DNA of 64,000 nt from Streptomyces sp. NBC_01335 (lineage in GTDB: Bacteria > Actinomycetota > Actinomycetes > Streptomycetales > Streptomycetaceae), in the NCBI RefSeq assembly GCF_035953295.1, contig NZ_CP108370.1, forward strand, positions 3,749,001 to 3,813,000, read 5' to 3'. Of the stretch, positions 1-8,515 are shown piece by piece. Position 1 is the first letter of the stretch, and each line of letters starts with the position of its first letter. Made by a program: the position numbers and the translations under genes. The notes below the pieces were generated by a model, which was given only the letters and a program-made list of their open reading frames with translations, was not told where the DNA came from and ran no database searches.

Positions 1-995
1 TCGACGATCGCGCACATGCGCTCCTGCGACTCGCTCATGAGGATTTCCTCGGGCGAGAGGGAGGAGTCGCGCAGCGGCACGGTGTCCAGCTCGACGCGCA
101 TGCCGCCGGAACCGGCGGAGGCCAGCTCGGACGTGGCGCAGGAGAGCCCGGCGCCGCCGAGGTCCTGGATGCCCGCGACGAGCTTCTCCTGGAAGATCTC
201 CAGGGTGCACTCGATGAGGAGCTTCTCCTGGAACGGGTCGCCGACCTGCACCGCGGGGCGCTTGGCCGGGCCGGTGGACTCGAAGGTCTCGGACGCGAGG
301 ACCGAGACGCCGCCGATGCCGTCGCCGCCGGTGCGGGCTCCGTAGAGGATGACCTTGTTGCCGGGGCCGGAGGCCTGGGCGAGGTGGATGTCCTCGTGCT
401 TCATCACGCCGATGCAGCCGGCGTTGACGAGCGGGTTGCCCTGGTAGCAGGCGTCGAAGACGACCTCGCCGCCGATGTTCGGCAGGCCGAGGCAGTTGCC
501 GTAGCCGCCGATGCCCGCGACGACGCCCGGCAGGACGCGCTTGGTGTCGGGGTGGTCGGCCGCGCCGAAGCGCAGCGGGTCGACGACCGCGATCGGGCGG
601 GCGCCCATGGCGAGGATGTCGCGGACGATGCCGCCGACGCCGGTCGCCGCACCCTGGTAGGGCTCGATGTACGACGGGTGGTTGTGCGACTCGACCTTGA
701 AGGTGACCGCGTAACCCTGGCCGACGTCGACCACACCGGCGTTCTCGCCGATGCCGACGAGCATCGCGTCGTTGGCGGGGACCTTCTCGCCGAACTGCTT
801 GAGGTGGACCTTGCTGCTCTTGTAGGAGCAGTGCTCGGACCACATCACGGAGTACATGGCGAGCTCGGCGCCGGTGGGACGGCGGCCCAGGATCTCGCGG
901 ATGCGGGCGTACTCGTCCTCCTTGAGGCCGAGTTCCTTCCAGGGCTGTTCGGCGTCCGGGGTCTCGGCCGCGTGCTTGACCGTATCCAGGCTCAT
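1..995 (-). CDS. purL: Phosphoribosylformylglycinamidine synthase subunit PurL (N-terminal part; runs off the left edge)
   Basis: This is the large synthetase subunit of the bacterial FGAM synthase complex in purine biosynthesis, which converts FGAR, ATP and glutamine-derived ammonia to FGAM. Reading the minus strand from the ATG at 993-995 gives about 331 residues of a typical PurL amino end. They include the motifs [41 protein letters not shown] and QDLGGAGL, which belong to the AIRS-type ATP-binding and substrate regions. The ATG overlaps the TGA of purQ (ATGA, 992-995), so purS-purQ-purL are translationally coupled. The carboxyl half lies outside the window, so integrity cannot be judged. 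Identification is very secure. Confidence 0.97.
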   Translation of the reverse strand, partial: MSLDTVKHAAETPDAEQPWKELGLKEDEYARIREILGRRPTGAELAMYSVMWSEHCSYKSSKVHLKQFGEKVPANDAMLVGIGENAGVVDVGQGYAVTFKVESHNHPSYIEPYQGAATGVGGIVRDILAMGARPIAVVDPLRFGAADHPDTKRVLPGVVAGIGGYGNCLGLPNIGGEVVFDACYQGNPLVNAGCIGVMKHEDIHLAQASGPGNKVILYGARTGGDGIGGVSVLASETFESTGPAKRPAVQVGDPFQEKLLIECTLEIFQEKLVAGIQDLGGAGLSCATSELASAGSGGMRVELDTVPLRDSSLSPEEILMSESQERMCAIV

Positions 996-1672
996 GCGTT
1001 GACCAGCTTCTTGATGATCGAGGTGAAGAAACCGAGGCCGTCCGTGCCGCCGGTGCCGATCAGCGGCTCGACCGCGTGCTCGGGGTGCGGCATGAGGCCG
1101 ACGACGTTGCCGGCGGCGTTGCTGATCCCGGCGATGTCACGGAGCGAGCCGTTGGGGTTCACGTCCATGTAGCGGAACGCGACGCGGCCCTCGGCCTCCA
1201 GCTCGTCGAGCGTGCGCTCGTCGGCGGTGTACCGGCCGTCCATGTTCTTCAGCGGTACGGAGATCTCCTGGCCGTCCGCGTAGTCCGCGGTCCAGGCCGT
1301 CCCCGTGTTCTCCACCCGCAGCTTCTGGTCGCGGCAGATGAAGTGGAGGTGGTCGTTGCGCAGCATCGCGCCGGGCAGCAGGTGCGCCTCGGTCAGGATC
1401 TGGAAGCCGTTGCAGATGCCGAGGACCGGCATGCCCGCCTTCGCCTGCTCGATGATGGTCTCCATCACCGGCGAGAAGCGGGAGATGGCTCCGGCCCGCA
1501 GGTAGTCGCCGTAGGAGAAGCCGCCCGCGAGGACGACCGCGTCGACCTGGTGCAGGTCCTTGTCGCGGTGCCACAGCGAGACGGGTTCGGCCCCCGCGAC
1601 CCGGACCGCGCGCAGCGCGTCCTTGTCGTCGAGGGTGCCGGGGAAAGTGACGACGCCGATACGAGCGGTCAC
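992..1672 (-). CDS. purQ: Phosphoribosylformylglycinamidine synthase subunit PurQ (glutaminase)
   Basis: PurQ is the class I glutamine amidotransferase of the FGAM synthase complex and passes ammonia to PurL. The product is 226 residues, normal for the small actinobacterial PurQ. The start is GTG ([12 protein letters not shown]), whose bases overlap the TGA of purS (GTGA, 1669-1672). The nucleophile cysteine lies in [10 protein letters not shown], and the triad His and Glu lie in LMPHPEHA near the carboxyl end. [15 protein letters not shown] glycine-rich segments are also present. Much longer upstream extension of this frame is open but has no PurQ homology. The overlap with both neighbours indicates one transcript, purS-purQ-purL. 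Confidence 0.97.
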   Translation of the reverse strand: MTARIGVVTFPGTLDDKDALRAVRVAGAEPVSLWHRDKDLHQVDAVVLAGGFSYGDYLRAGAISRFSPVMETIIEQAKAGMPVLGICNGFQILTEAHLLPGAMLRNDHLHFICRDQKLRVENTGTAWTADYADGQEISVPLKNMDGRYTADERTLDELEAEGRVAFRYMDVNPNGSLRDIAGISNAAGNVVGLMPHPEHAVEPLIGTGGTDGLGFFTSIIKKLVNA

Positions 1673-1929
1673 TTCGCGGCCTCCTCGGACTCCACCTTCA
1701 CGACGAAGTCCTCGATGACGGTGTTCGCGAGGAAGGTCTCGGCGAGTTCGTTGATCCGGGCCAGGGCGGCGTCGTCGACCGGCCCTTCGACCTGAAGCTC
1801 GAAACGCTTCCCCTGGCGAACGTCGGCGATTCCCTCGAAGCCGAGACGGGGCAGTGCGCGCTGCACCGCCTGTCCCTGCGGGTCGAGGATCTCCGGCTTG
1901 AGCATGACGTCGACTACGACGCGTGCCAC
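1669..1929 (-). CDS. purS: Phosphoribosylformylglycinamidine synthase subunit PurS
   Basis: PurS is the small dimeric subunit that bridges PurQ and PurL in the bacterial FGAM synthase complex. The 86-residue product contains [16 protein letters not shown] and the conserved block VRQGKRFEL, as expected for the family. I chose the GTG at 1927-1929 because GGGAG lies five bases upstream of it. An in-frame ATG twelve bases further out (1941) would fall on that ribosome site. It is the first gene of the purSQL operon. The roughly 400 bases upstream separate it from the divergent lsrL gene and must hold its promoter. Confidence 0.95.
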   Translation of the reverse strand: MARVVVDVMLKPEILDPQGQAVQRALPRLGFEGIADVRQGKRFELQVEGPVDDAALARINELAETFLANTVIEDFVVKVESEEAAK

Positions 1930-2137
1930 TGGCACTCCCAATGGTGTGGTGCGGCTGGGTCTCCGGGGGGTTCCCCAGACCCCGGCGGGTCCTGTCAGCG
2001 TACCTGCCGGAAATTTCTACGCGGGTAGACAAGGATCTGCGGATCACGTACGGATATCGATCGCCACCGGTCCGGGAAAAGTCCGAGGAAAAAATCAGTA
2101 CCGATTGCGGACGGACACGCGAAACAATTGGGCGGGC

Positions 2138-2166
2138 TTCACAATGCCGTACCACCGCTGTACAAA
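2138..2166 (+). promoter_or_regulatory. Candidate sigma-70-type promoter for lsrL
   Basis: TTCACA (2138-2143) and TACAAA (2161-2166) are separated by 17 bases, a good housekeeping promoter layout. They lie about 170 bases before the lsrL GTG. The surrounding stretch, 2040-2200, is clearly richer in A and T than the rest of the window, consistent with a promoter island and possibly Lsr2-type autoregulation. The 1930-2338 gap holds nothing else that I can support as a gene. Confidence 0.4.
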
Positions 2167-2338
2167 TGATTACCAAGGAAAGCATCACGGCTCGAAGAAC
2201 ACCGGAACACCGATGCCTCGGAATCGGGCCGGGGCCCGCGAGCCCGGCCCGAACCGACAGTTGAGAACCCAGGCAGCCGGAAGGCCGGCGTCCGCGCACG
2301 TCATGACGGGCGGGCGCCGCAGGAAAGGACCGATATCC

Positions 2339-2674
2339 GTGGCGCAACGCGTAGTGGTCACGCTCTCCGACGACATCGACGGGGGACAGGCGGCGGAAAC
2401 GGTCACTTTCGCCATCGACGGGAAGTCCTACGAGATCGATCTCAATCCCGTCAACGCGAAAAAGCTGCGGAAGACCCTGGCGCCGTACGTGGCGGCCGGT
2501 CGAAAGCAGACAAAAGCCGGAAAGCACGGCAAGACTCCCGTTTCCTACCGTCACACCTCCCTCGCCCCCGACCCGGCGGCCGTCCGCGCGTGGGCGCGGT
2601 CGCACCAGATGGACGTGCCGGCCAGGGGACGCATCCCGAAGAGGGTCTACGAGGCTTTCGAACAAGCGAGTTGA
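2339..2674 (+). CDS. lsrL: Lsr2-family nucleoid-associated silencer (LsrL paralogue)
   Basis: This is an H-NS-like nucleoid protein that bridges A+T-rich DNA and silences foreign genes. The 111-residue product begins at GTG after AGGAAAGG. It has the amino-terminal dimerisation domain ([14 protein letters not shown], then [15 protein letters not shown]) and the carboxyl DNA-binding domain with [20 protein letters not shown], where the RGR AT-hook-like motif sits. Residues 60-80 form a basic linker. Streptomyces carries two paralogues. The neighbourhood (purSQL, tRNA-Gly, ABC transporter, purC) matches that of the second one, LsrL, as I recall it, so the symbol depends on context as well as sequence. 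It is transcribed divergently from purSQL. Confidence 0.9.
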   Translation: MAQRVVVTLSDDIDGGQAAETVTFAIDGKSYEIDLNPVNAKKLRKTLAPYVAAGRKQTKAGKHGKTPVSYRHTSLAPDPAAVRAWARSHQMDVPARGRIPKRVYEAFEQAS

Positions 2675-2851
2675 GCACCGGGCGGGACCCGGCGGCAGCG
2701 CCCGGAGGTCCGCGACGGCCTCCGGGACGGCTCGTACGGGACCTCGCCGCGACATCCGCGAGGGAGCCGACTTGCGCTTCACCCCCGCAGTTCGGATAGA
2801 GTCTGGATCACGCCAAGGGGCAAGGCCGAAAGGCCCCAACCACAGCAGCGT

Positions 2852-2923
2852 GCGGGTGTAGTTCAGTAGTAGAACACCCCCCTTCCAGGGGGGAGGCGCA
2901 GTGTGCGATTCCTGTCACCCGCT
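2852..2923 (+). tRNA. tRNA-Gly (anticodon UCC)
   Basis: The 72 bases fold as a cloverleaf. The acceptor GCGGGTG pairs with CACCCGC, the D arm is GTAGTTCAGTAGTAGAAC, the anticodon loop CTTCCAG presents TCC at 2884-2886, and the T arm contains GTGCGATTCCTGTCAC. CCA is not encoded. It lies 79 bases before a tRNA-Gly(GCC) gene. Confidence 0.93.
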
Positions 2924-3002
2924 CTGCATCGCTTTCCGACCACTCCGGTGGATCGGGTAGAGTGGTGCTCGCGCCGCCCGGTGAAAGCCGAGCGGAGGCA
3001 AT

Positions 3003-3078
3003 GCGGACGTAGCTCAGTTGGTAGAGCGCAACCTTGCCAAGGTTGAGGTCGCCAGTTCGAACCTGGTCGTCCGCTCCA
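3003..3078 (+). tRNA. tRNA-Gly (anticodon GCC), CCA encoded
   Basis: The acceptor GCGGACG pairs with CGTCCGC, followed by discriminator T and an encoded CCA (3076-3078). The anticodon loop TTGCCAA gives GCC. It is nearly identical to the tRNA-Gly(GCC) at 7131-7206. The differences are compensatory in the acceptor and T stems plus one D-loop base. A terminator hairpin follows directly. Confidence 0.96.
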
Positions 3079-3080
3079 GA

Positions 3081-3116
3081 AGAAAGACCCCGGTCGTATT
3101 CGACCGGGGTCTTTCT
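3081..3116 (+). terminator. Rho-independent-type hairpin after tRNA-Gly
   Basis: AGAAAGACCCCGGTCG and CGACCGGGGTCTTTCT are perfect inverted repeats around a four-base loop, giving a 16-bp stem. It begins three bases after the tRNA CCA. Confidence 0.85.
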
Positions 3117-3275
3117 CGTGTGCGCGGGATGCGTGTGCGGGGCCGACGCCGATCTCTTTTCTTTCCGGGGTCCGGTTCCGCGGCGTGGGCAGCCGTGTGC
3201 GTCATGACAGATGTCATGCGGGGTGGTGACGGCCCGCACTGCCGCCGGGCTCCGTCCCCGGCCAGCCTGGAGTGC

Positions 3276-4298
3276 ATGACCAGTGACGCCCATGGCGGCG
3301 AACCAACCCCTGCCGGTACGGCGGTGATCGAGGCCCACGCGGTGCGACGGCGGTACGCGGGCGGCTTCGAGGCCGTCTCCGGGATCTCCTTCTCCGTACC
3401 GCGCGGGGAGCTCTTCGCCCTGCTCGGCACCAACGGCGCCGGGAAGACCTCCACGGTGGAGCTGCTGGAAGGGCTCGCGGTGCCGGACGCCGGGACCGTA
3501 CGCGTCCTCGGCCACGACCCGTACCGCGAGCGGGGCGCCGTCCGGGCCCGGACGGGGGTGATGCTCCAGGAGGGCGGCTTCCCGTCCGACCTGACGGTGA
3601 CCGAGACCGTGCGGATGTGGGCCGCGTGCACCAGTGGCGCCCGGCCCGTCGGGGAGGTGCTGGAGGTGGTGGGGCTGACCGGCCGCGCCCGGGTCCGCGT
3701 CAAGCAGCTCTCGGGCGGTGAGCGGCGCCGCCTCGACCTGGGGCTGGCCCTCGTCGCCCGCCCGGAGGTCCTCTTCCTGGACGAGCCGACGACCGGGCTC
3801 GACGCGGAGGGCCGGCGCGACACCTGGGAGCTCGTCAGGAGCCTGCGGGACGGCGGCACGACGGTGGTGCTGACCACGCATCACCTGGAGGAGGCCGAGG
3901 CGCTCGCGGACCGGCTGGCGATCATGCACGGGGGCCGGATCGTGGCCTCCGGGACGACGGCCGAGGTCACGGCCGGGCAGCCGGCCCGTATCCGGTTCCG
4001 GCTGCCCGAGGGCGTCCCGGCCGACCGGCTGCCGACGGGCCTGCGGAGCCCGGACGGGGCGGCGGCGGGCGGATGGACCGAGATCCGTACCCGCGCCCTC
4101 CAGGAGTCGCTGCACACGCTCCTAGGCTGGGCGGCCCGGGAGGGCGTCGTCCTCGACGGGCTCGACGCCCGGTCCGGGTCGCTGGAGGAGGCGTTCCTGG
4201 AGATCGCGCGCACCGGGAGCGGGGACGTTCCCGGGGGTGCGATCACCGGGGGCTGGGAGCGGTCCGGGGCGCGGCGGACGCAGGGGGCGGCGGCATGA
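3276..4298 (+). CDS. ABC-2 type exporter, ATP-binding protein
   Basis: This is the cytoplasmic ATPase of a drug- or peptide-type exporter of the CcmA/DrrA class, 340 residues. Walker A reads GTNGAGKTST (the usual Pro is Thr), the signature is LSGGERRRL, Walker B is VLFLDEPTTGLD, and the H-loop sits in LTTHHLEEAE. The carboxyl 90 residues are the DrrA-like extension ending in LEEAFLEIA. The ATG at 3276 has a poorly spaced GGAG. The open frame upstream runs back into the tRNA and cannot be coding. The stop overlaps the permease ATG (ATGA). The downstream histidine kinase and regulator suggest control by that two-component system. The substrate is unknown. Confidence 0.9.
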   Translation: MTSDAHGGEPTPAGTAVIEAHAVRRRYAGGFEAVSGISFSVPRGELFALLGTNGAGKTSTVELLEGLAVPDAGTVRVLGHDPYRERGAVRARTGVMLQEGGFPSDLTVTETVRMWAACTSGARPVGEVLEVVGLTGRARVRVKQLSGGERRRLDLGLALVARPEVLFLDEPTTGLDAEGRRDTWELVRSLRDGGTTVVLTTHHLEEAEALADRLAIMHGGRIVASGTTAEVTAGQPARIRFRLPEGVPADRLPTGLRSPDGAAAGGWTEIRTRALQESLHTLLGWAAREGVVLDGLDARSGSLEEAFLEIARTGSGDVPGGAITGGWERSGARRTQGAAA

Positions 4299-5095
4299 GC
4301 ATCACCACGACGGCGGGCCTCTCCACGGCCCGCACCACGGCGGTGGGGCGGCTGACCGCCCTCGCCCGCGCCGAGCTCACGCTGCTCGCCCGCAACAGGA
4401 CGGCGGTCTTCGTCGCGGTGCTCATGCCCCTGGCGATGACGGTCGCCCTCAAGTCCTCCCTCGACCGGGTCGATCTCGGGCCCGCCGGGATGTCCGTCGC
4501 CGGGGCGGCACTGACCGGCGGGATCGGGGTGGCGCTGATCCAGGTCGTCCACATGAACCTCGTCTCCACGTACGTCGCCCGGCGCGAGGAGCTGGTGCTG
4601 AAGCGGCTGCGGACCGGGGAGATCCGGGACCTGGAGATCCTCGGCGGGACGGCGCTGCCCGCGGCCCTCCTGCTGCTCGCGCAGAGCGCGCTGATCGTGG
4701 CGGTCGGCGGGGCCGCGCTGGGGCTGGGGGCGCCCCAGCGGCCCGCCCTGCTGGTGGCGGGGCTGCTGCTCGGCTGTGTCCTGCTCGCCGGGCTCGCGGC
4801 GCTCACCTCGGCCGGTACCCGCACGGTGCAGACCGCGCAGCTCACCACCCTGCCGTTCTTCCTGGTCTCCGGGATGGGCTCGGGGCTCTTCGTCCCGCTC
4901 GCCATCCTCCCGGACCGCCTCGCCGCCGCCTGCGAACTGCTGCCGCTGACCGGGGTGATGACCCTCGTCCGCGCCGGATGGCTGGGCGGCGAGTCCGGCG
5001 GTGCGCTGGTGCGCGCGGCGGTCGCGGCTCTGGCCTGGACCGGGTTCGCCGTGTTTGCTGGGCGGCGGTGGTTCCGATGGGACCCGCGGCGCTGA
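4295..5095 (+). CDS. ABC-2 type exporter, permease
   Basis: This is the membrane subunit partnering the preceding ATPase. The 266-residue protein has the six hydrophobic segments expected of ABC-2 permeases. The first is around residues 35-60, and later ones lie around 125-150, 155-175, 185-205 (TTLPFFLVSGMGSGLFVP, the typical ABC-2 conserved region) and 240-260. The ATG overlaps the ATPase TGA. It ends 35 bases before the histidine kinase GTG, so the four genes probably form one operon. No substrate can be named from the sequence. Confidence 0.88.
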   Translation: MSITTTAGLSTARTTAVGRLTALARAELTLLARNRTAVFVAVLMPLAMTVALKSSLDRVDLGPAGMSVAGAALTGGIGVALIQVVHMNLVSTYVARREELVLKRLRTGEIRDLEILGGTALPAALLLLAQSALIVAVGGAALGLGAPQRPALLVAGLLLGCVLLAGLAALTSAGTRTVQTAQLTTLPFFLVSGMGSGLFVPLAILPDRLAAACELLPLTGVMTLVRAGWLGGESGGALVRAAVAALAWTGFAVFAGRRWFRWDPRR

Positions 5096-5130
5096 ACCAC
5101 GGCGCCGACGGCACGGGGGACGGAGAAACG

Positions 5131-6456
5131 GTGATCCGGCGTACGAGGGAGTGGCGGCGCCGCTGGCAGGGGCGCGGCCGGCTCCAGCGCATCGACCTCT
5201 ACCAGCGGGCGACCCTGGAGACGATGCCCTGGTTCTTCCTCCTCACCTGGGGCCTCGCCCCGCTCGCCGCGGACCTGCGTCACGACCCGCTGCCCTGGGC
5301 GCTGGGCGGCCTGTTCACCCTGGTGTGTACCGCCCAGTGCGCGTACCTGCACCGGACCCTGCTCCCGGCCCACCGGTCCTACCTGGGCCGGGGCACCTTC
5401 CCCGCCCGCGGTCTGGCCGTCCCGGTGGTGCTGCTCGCCGCCGGGCTGGGGCTGCTGGTGGTGCTGGCCGCCGTGCACGGGATCGACGGCGACGGGCTCA
5501 CGATGTTCGCCCTCGACCTGCCGATCGCCTTCGTCACCCCGTACGTCCTCCTCGTGCCGGTCCGCAGCTTTCTGCTGCACTGCCTGGCGTACGCGGTGGT
5601 GAGCGCCGGGCTCTTCGCGGCGGTCGGGGTGCGCGGCGGGCCGCTGGCCGGGGTGGCGGGTGCGGGGCTGCTCAGCGGGCTGTTGATGCTGCTGGCGGTA
5701 CGGCCCTCCGCGTGGAGCCTGAGCGTGATGTGGCAGGCGGAGGAGGCCCGCGACCTCCAGGCGCGGCTGGCGGTGGCGGAGGAACGGCTCCGGTTCGGCC
5801 GGGACATGCACGACGTGCTGGGCCGCAACCTCGCGGTGATCGCGCTGAAGAGCGAGCTCGCCGTCGAACTCGCCCGGCGCGGAAAACCCTCGGCCGTGGA
5901 CCAGATGGTCGAGGTCCAGCGGATCGCCCGCGCCTCCCAGCACGAGGTCCGCGAGGTCGTACGCGGCTACCGGGAGGCGGATCTTCGCGCCGAACTCCAC
6001 GGAGCGCAGGCGGTGTTGCGGTCGGCCGGCATCGACTGCGCGATCGAGGAGGACCGGGCGGCGGCGGACCGGCTGCCCGCCGCCGCCGGATCGGCGCTCG
6101 GCTGGGTGGTGCGCGAGGCGACCACCAACGTGCTGCGCCACGGCGACCCGCGCCACTGCGTGATCCGGCTCGCGGCGGACGAGGGGTCCGTGCGGCTGGT
6201 CGTGGAGAACGACGGGACGCCCGGCCCGGGGCCCGCCCCGGGGCCCGCCGCCGGGGGCTCGGGCCTGCCGGGGCTGCGGGAGCGGCTCGCCGCGCTCGAC
6301 GGCTCGCTGGAGGCGGGGCCGGCCGGGGGCGGGCTCTTCCGGCTCACCGCCACGGTGCCGGTGGACTCGCTCACCACGTGCGAGCCGGAACCTGTGGCGG
6401 AACGCGGAGCAGAATCCGTGCCGGAACTCGTGCCGGAACTCCTGGAGGAACGTTGA
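5131..6456 (+). CDS. Sensor histidine kinase, NarL/DesK-like
   Basis: This is a membrane sensor kinase of 441 residues. The amino half (about 30-190) has around five hydrophobic segments and no obvious extracellular domain, so it may sense the membrane or its partner transporter. The HisKA_3 dimerisation region holds the phosphoacceptor His227 in RFGRDMHDVLGRNLA. The HATPase region has VREATTNVLRHGD (N box) and a GLPGLRERL G box. I chose the GTG at 5131, which has GGAG five bases upstream, over an in-frame ATG at 5077 inside the end of the permease gene. The carboxyl tail contains a repeated PEPVAE/PELVPE stretch. The stop overlaps the regulator's TTG. Confidence 0.9.
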   Translation: MIRRTREWRRRWQGRGRLQRIDLYQRATLETMPWFFLLTWGLAPLAADLRHDPLPWALGGLFTLVCTAQCAYLHRTLLPAHRSYLGRGTFPARGLAVPVVLLAAGLGLLVVLAAVHGIDGDGLTMFALDLPIAFVTPYVLLVPVRSFLLHCLAYAVVSAGLFAAVGVRGGPLAGVAGAGLLSGLLMLLAVRPSAWSLSVMWQAEEARDLQARLAVAEERLRFGRDMHDVLGRNLAVIALKSELAVELARRGKPSAVDQMVEVQRIARASQHEVREVVRGYREADLRAELHGAQAVLRSAGIDCAIEEDRAAADRLPAAAGSALGWVVREATTNVLRHGDPRHCVIRLAADEGSVRLVVENDGTPGPGPAPGPAAGGSGLPGLRERLAALDGSLEAGPAGGGLFRLTATVPVDSLTTCEPEPVAERGAESVPELVPELLEER

Positions 6457-7106
6457 CCGCCGCGCCCGAGCCGGTGCCCGCTGCCGCCGAGGTCCCCCCG
6501 CCGGTGCGTCTGCTGCTCGCGGACGACGAGCATCTGATCCGGGGCGCGCTCGCCGCGCTGCTCGCGCTGGAGGACGACTTCGTGGTGGTCGCGGAGGCCG
6601 CGACCGGGCCCGAGGCGCTCGCCATGGCACTGGCCCACCGGCCCGATGTGGCGGTCCTCGATCTCCAGATGCCGGGGGCCGACGGTGTGAGCGTGGCCAC
6701 ATCCATCCGGGCCGAACTGCCCGGCTGCCGCACCATGATCGTGACGAGTCACGGCCGCCCCGGGCACCTGAAACGGGCCCTGACCGCCGGGGTGCGCGCG
6801 TTCGTGCCCAAGACGCTCAGCGCCCGCCGGCTGGCCGAGATCATCCGGATCGTGCACGGCGGAAACCGTTATGTGGACCCGGAGTTGGCGGCCGACGCTA
6901 TCTCCGCGGGGGACTCGCCGCTGACCGCCCGGGAGGCCGAGGTGCTGGAACTGGCTGCGGACGGCGCCCCCGTGGCGGAGATCGCCGCGCGGGCTTCGCT
7001 CTCCCCCGGAACGGTCCGCAACTACCTCTCCTCGGCCGTCTCCAAACTGGGTGTGGAGAACCGTCATGCGGCAGTGCGTTTCGCTCGGGCTCAGGGATGG
7101 GTATAG
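6453..7106 (+). CDS. NarL/FixJ-family response regulator (TTG start)
   Basis: This is the cognate regulator of the preceding kinase, 217 residues. The receiver domain has the acidic pair in LLADDEHLIR, phosphoacceptor Asp70 in VAVLDLQMPGADG, and the conserved lysine in FVPKTLS. The carboxyl LuxR-type helix-turn-helix reads LTAREAEVLEL followed by SLSPGTVRNYLSSAVSKLG. The start is a rare TTG at 6453, placed behind GGAGGAACG and overlapping the kinase TGA (TTGA). No other start in the frame has a ribosome site. The likely targets are the adjacent ABC exporter genes. Confidence 0.92.
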   Translation: MTAAPEPVPAAAEVPPPVRLLLADDEHLIRGALAALLALEDDFVVVAEAATGPEALAMALAHRPDVAVLDLQMPGADGVSVATSIRAELPGCRTMIVTSHGRPGHLKRALTAGVRAFVPKTLSARRLAEIIRIVHGGNRYVDPELAADAISAGDSPLTAREAEVLELAADGAPVAEIAARASLSPGTVRNYLSSAVSKLGVENRHAAVRFARAQGWV

Positions 7107-7130
7107 TTGTCATCGCGCTCAGGCGCAGAT

Positions 7131-7206
7131 GCGAACGTAGCTCAGCTGGTAGAGCGCAACCTTGCCAAGGTTGAGGTCGCGAGTTCGAACCTCGTCGTTC
7201 GCTCCA
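7131..7206 (+). tRNA. tRNA-Gly (anticodon GCC), second copy, CCA encoded
   Basis: The acceptor GCGAACG pairs with CGTTCGC, and CCA is encoded at 7204-7206. The anticodon loop TTGCCAA gives GCC. It is a near copy of the gene at 3003-3078. Together the two tRNA genes bracket the ABC/two-component cassette. It begins 24 bases after the response regulator stop. Confidence 0.96.
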
Positions 7207-7213
7207 CGTGAGA

Positions 7214-7242
7214 AAGGCCCCGGTCCTCAGGACCGGGGCCTT
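7214..7242 (+). terminator. Hairpin terminator after the second tRNA-Gly
   Basis: AAGGCCCCGGTCCT and AGGACCGGGGCCTT form a 14-bp perfect stem directly after the tRNA. It resembles the terminator that follows the first tRNA-Gly(GCC). The remainder of the gap to purC (7243-7444) holds a short repeat of CGCACGCGGGAGACG (7333 and 7350) and no gene that I can see. Confidence 0.8.
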
Positions 7243-7444
7243 CTTCGTGTCCGCAGGCCCCTCGGAGCCGTACCCCTTCTCCAGGGAAACGCGCTGCCGC
7301 ACGGGGCACGCACTGCCTCAGGGGAGAGGCGCCGCACGCGGGAGACGCTCCGCACGCGGGAGACGCCGCTGCTCAGGGGGACGCGCTGCCGCCGTCCCCT
7401 CGTGGTGGGGGCGGCGGCAGCGTCGTGGTGGGCCGGCTGGACGG

Positions 7445-8359
7445 CTACTTCCAGCTGAGGCCCGTGAGTCGCTCGTACGCCTCGATGTACTTGGCGCGGG
7501 TCGCGTCGACGACCTGCTGCGGCAGGGCCGGCGGCGGGGTCTCGCTCTTGCGGTCCCAGCCGGAGGCCGGCGAGGTCAGCCAGTCGCGGACGAACTGCTT
7601 GTCGTACGAGGGCTGGGCGTGGCCCGGCTCCCATGCGGAGAGCGGCCAGAAGCGCGAGGAGTCCGGGGTCAGAACCTCGTCGCCGATGATCAGCTCCTCG
7701 GCGCCGTCCGTGCCGGTCGCCCAGCCGAACTCGAACTTGGTGTCGGCCAGGATGAGCCCCCGCCCGTGCGCGATGTCCCGGGCGCGCCGGTACACGTCGA
7801 GGGTCGTCTGGCGCAGCAGGGTCGCCGTCTCCACGCCGACCGTGTGCGCGACCTCCTCGTAGCTGACGTTCTCGTCGTGGTCGCCCACGGCGGCCTTCGT
7901 CGCCGGGGTGAAGATCGGGCCCGGCAGTTCGGAGCCGTCGACGAGCCCCTCGGGGAGGCCGATGCCGCAGACCGTGCGGGAGGCGTCGTACTCGACGAGC
8001 CCGGAGCCGGTCAGGTAGCCGCGGGCCACGCACTCGACCGGGACCATCCGCAGCGAACGGCAGATCGTCGTGCGGCCCTCCCAGTCGGCGGGGGCGCCGG
8101 CCGGCACCTCGGTGGAGATGACGTGGTTGGGCACCAGGTCGCCGAGCTGGTCGAACCACCAGAGCGACAGCGCGGTGAGCACCCGTCCCTTGTCCGGGAT
8201 CTCGGTCGGCAGCACCCAGTCGTACGCGGAGATGCGGTCGCTGGCGACCATGACGAGGTCACCCGCCTCGTTCCGGTACAGCTCACGCACCTTGCCGGTG
8301 TGCAGGTGGGTGAGGCCCGGAACCTGGACGGGCTCGGGCTTTTCTACGAAACCGGACAC
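7445..8359 (-). CDS. purC: SAICAR synthetase (phosphoribosylaminoimidazole-succinocarboxamide synthase)
   Basis: PurC ligates aspartate to CAIR in purine biosynthesis. The 304-residue product has the family motifs HTGKVRELY, VMVASDRISAYD, VPVECVARGYLTGSG and ILADTKFEFGWA. The start is GTG (VSGFVEKPEPVQVPG), with GGAGG five bases upstream. A longer upstream frame has no homology. It is transcribed alone, converging on the tRNA-Gly terminator. Function is secure. Confidence 0.97.
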   Translation of the reverse strand: MSGFVEKPEPVQVPGLTHLHTGKVRELYRNEAGDLVMVASDRISAYDWVLPTEIPDKGRVLTALSLWWFDQLGDLVPNHVISTEVPAGAPADWEGRTTICRSLRMVPVECVARGYLTGSGLVEYDASRTVCGIGLPEGLVDGSELPGPIFTPATKAAVGDHDENVSYEEVAHTVGVETATLLRQTTLDVYRRARDIAHGRGLILADTKFEFGWATGTDGAEELIIGDEVLTPDSSRFWPLSAWEPGHAQPSYDKQFVRDWLTSPASGWDRKSETPPPALPQQVVDATRAKYIEAYERLTGLSWK

Positions 8360-8515
8360 GCTGCCTCCGCGTAGGTTGATCCAAGGGTCGCGGGTCCGAT
8401 TGTCCCGTATGCCGCCGCCACCTCGCCGCGTGGGGCGGTCCGGCGGGGTACGCGCACCGGGCGGCCACGCCCGCACCGGCCCACCGCCCACCTGCGGTTC
8501 GCCCTGGCCGTGGGG

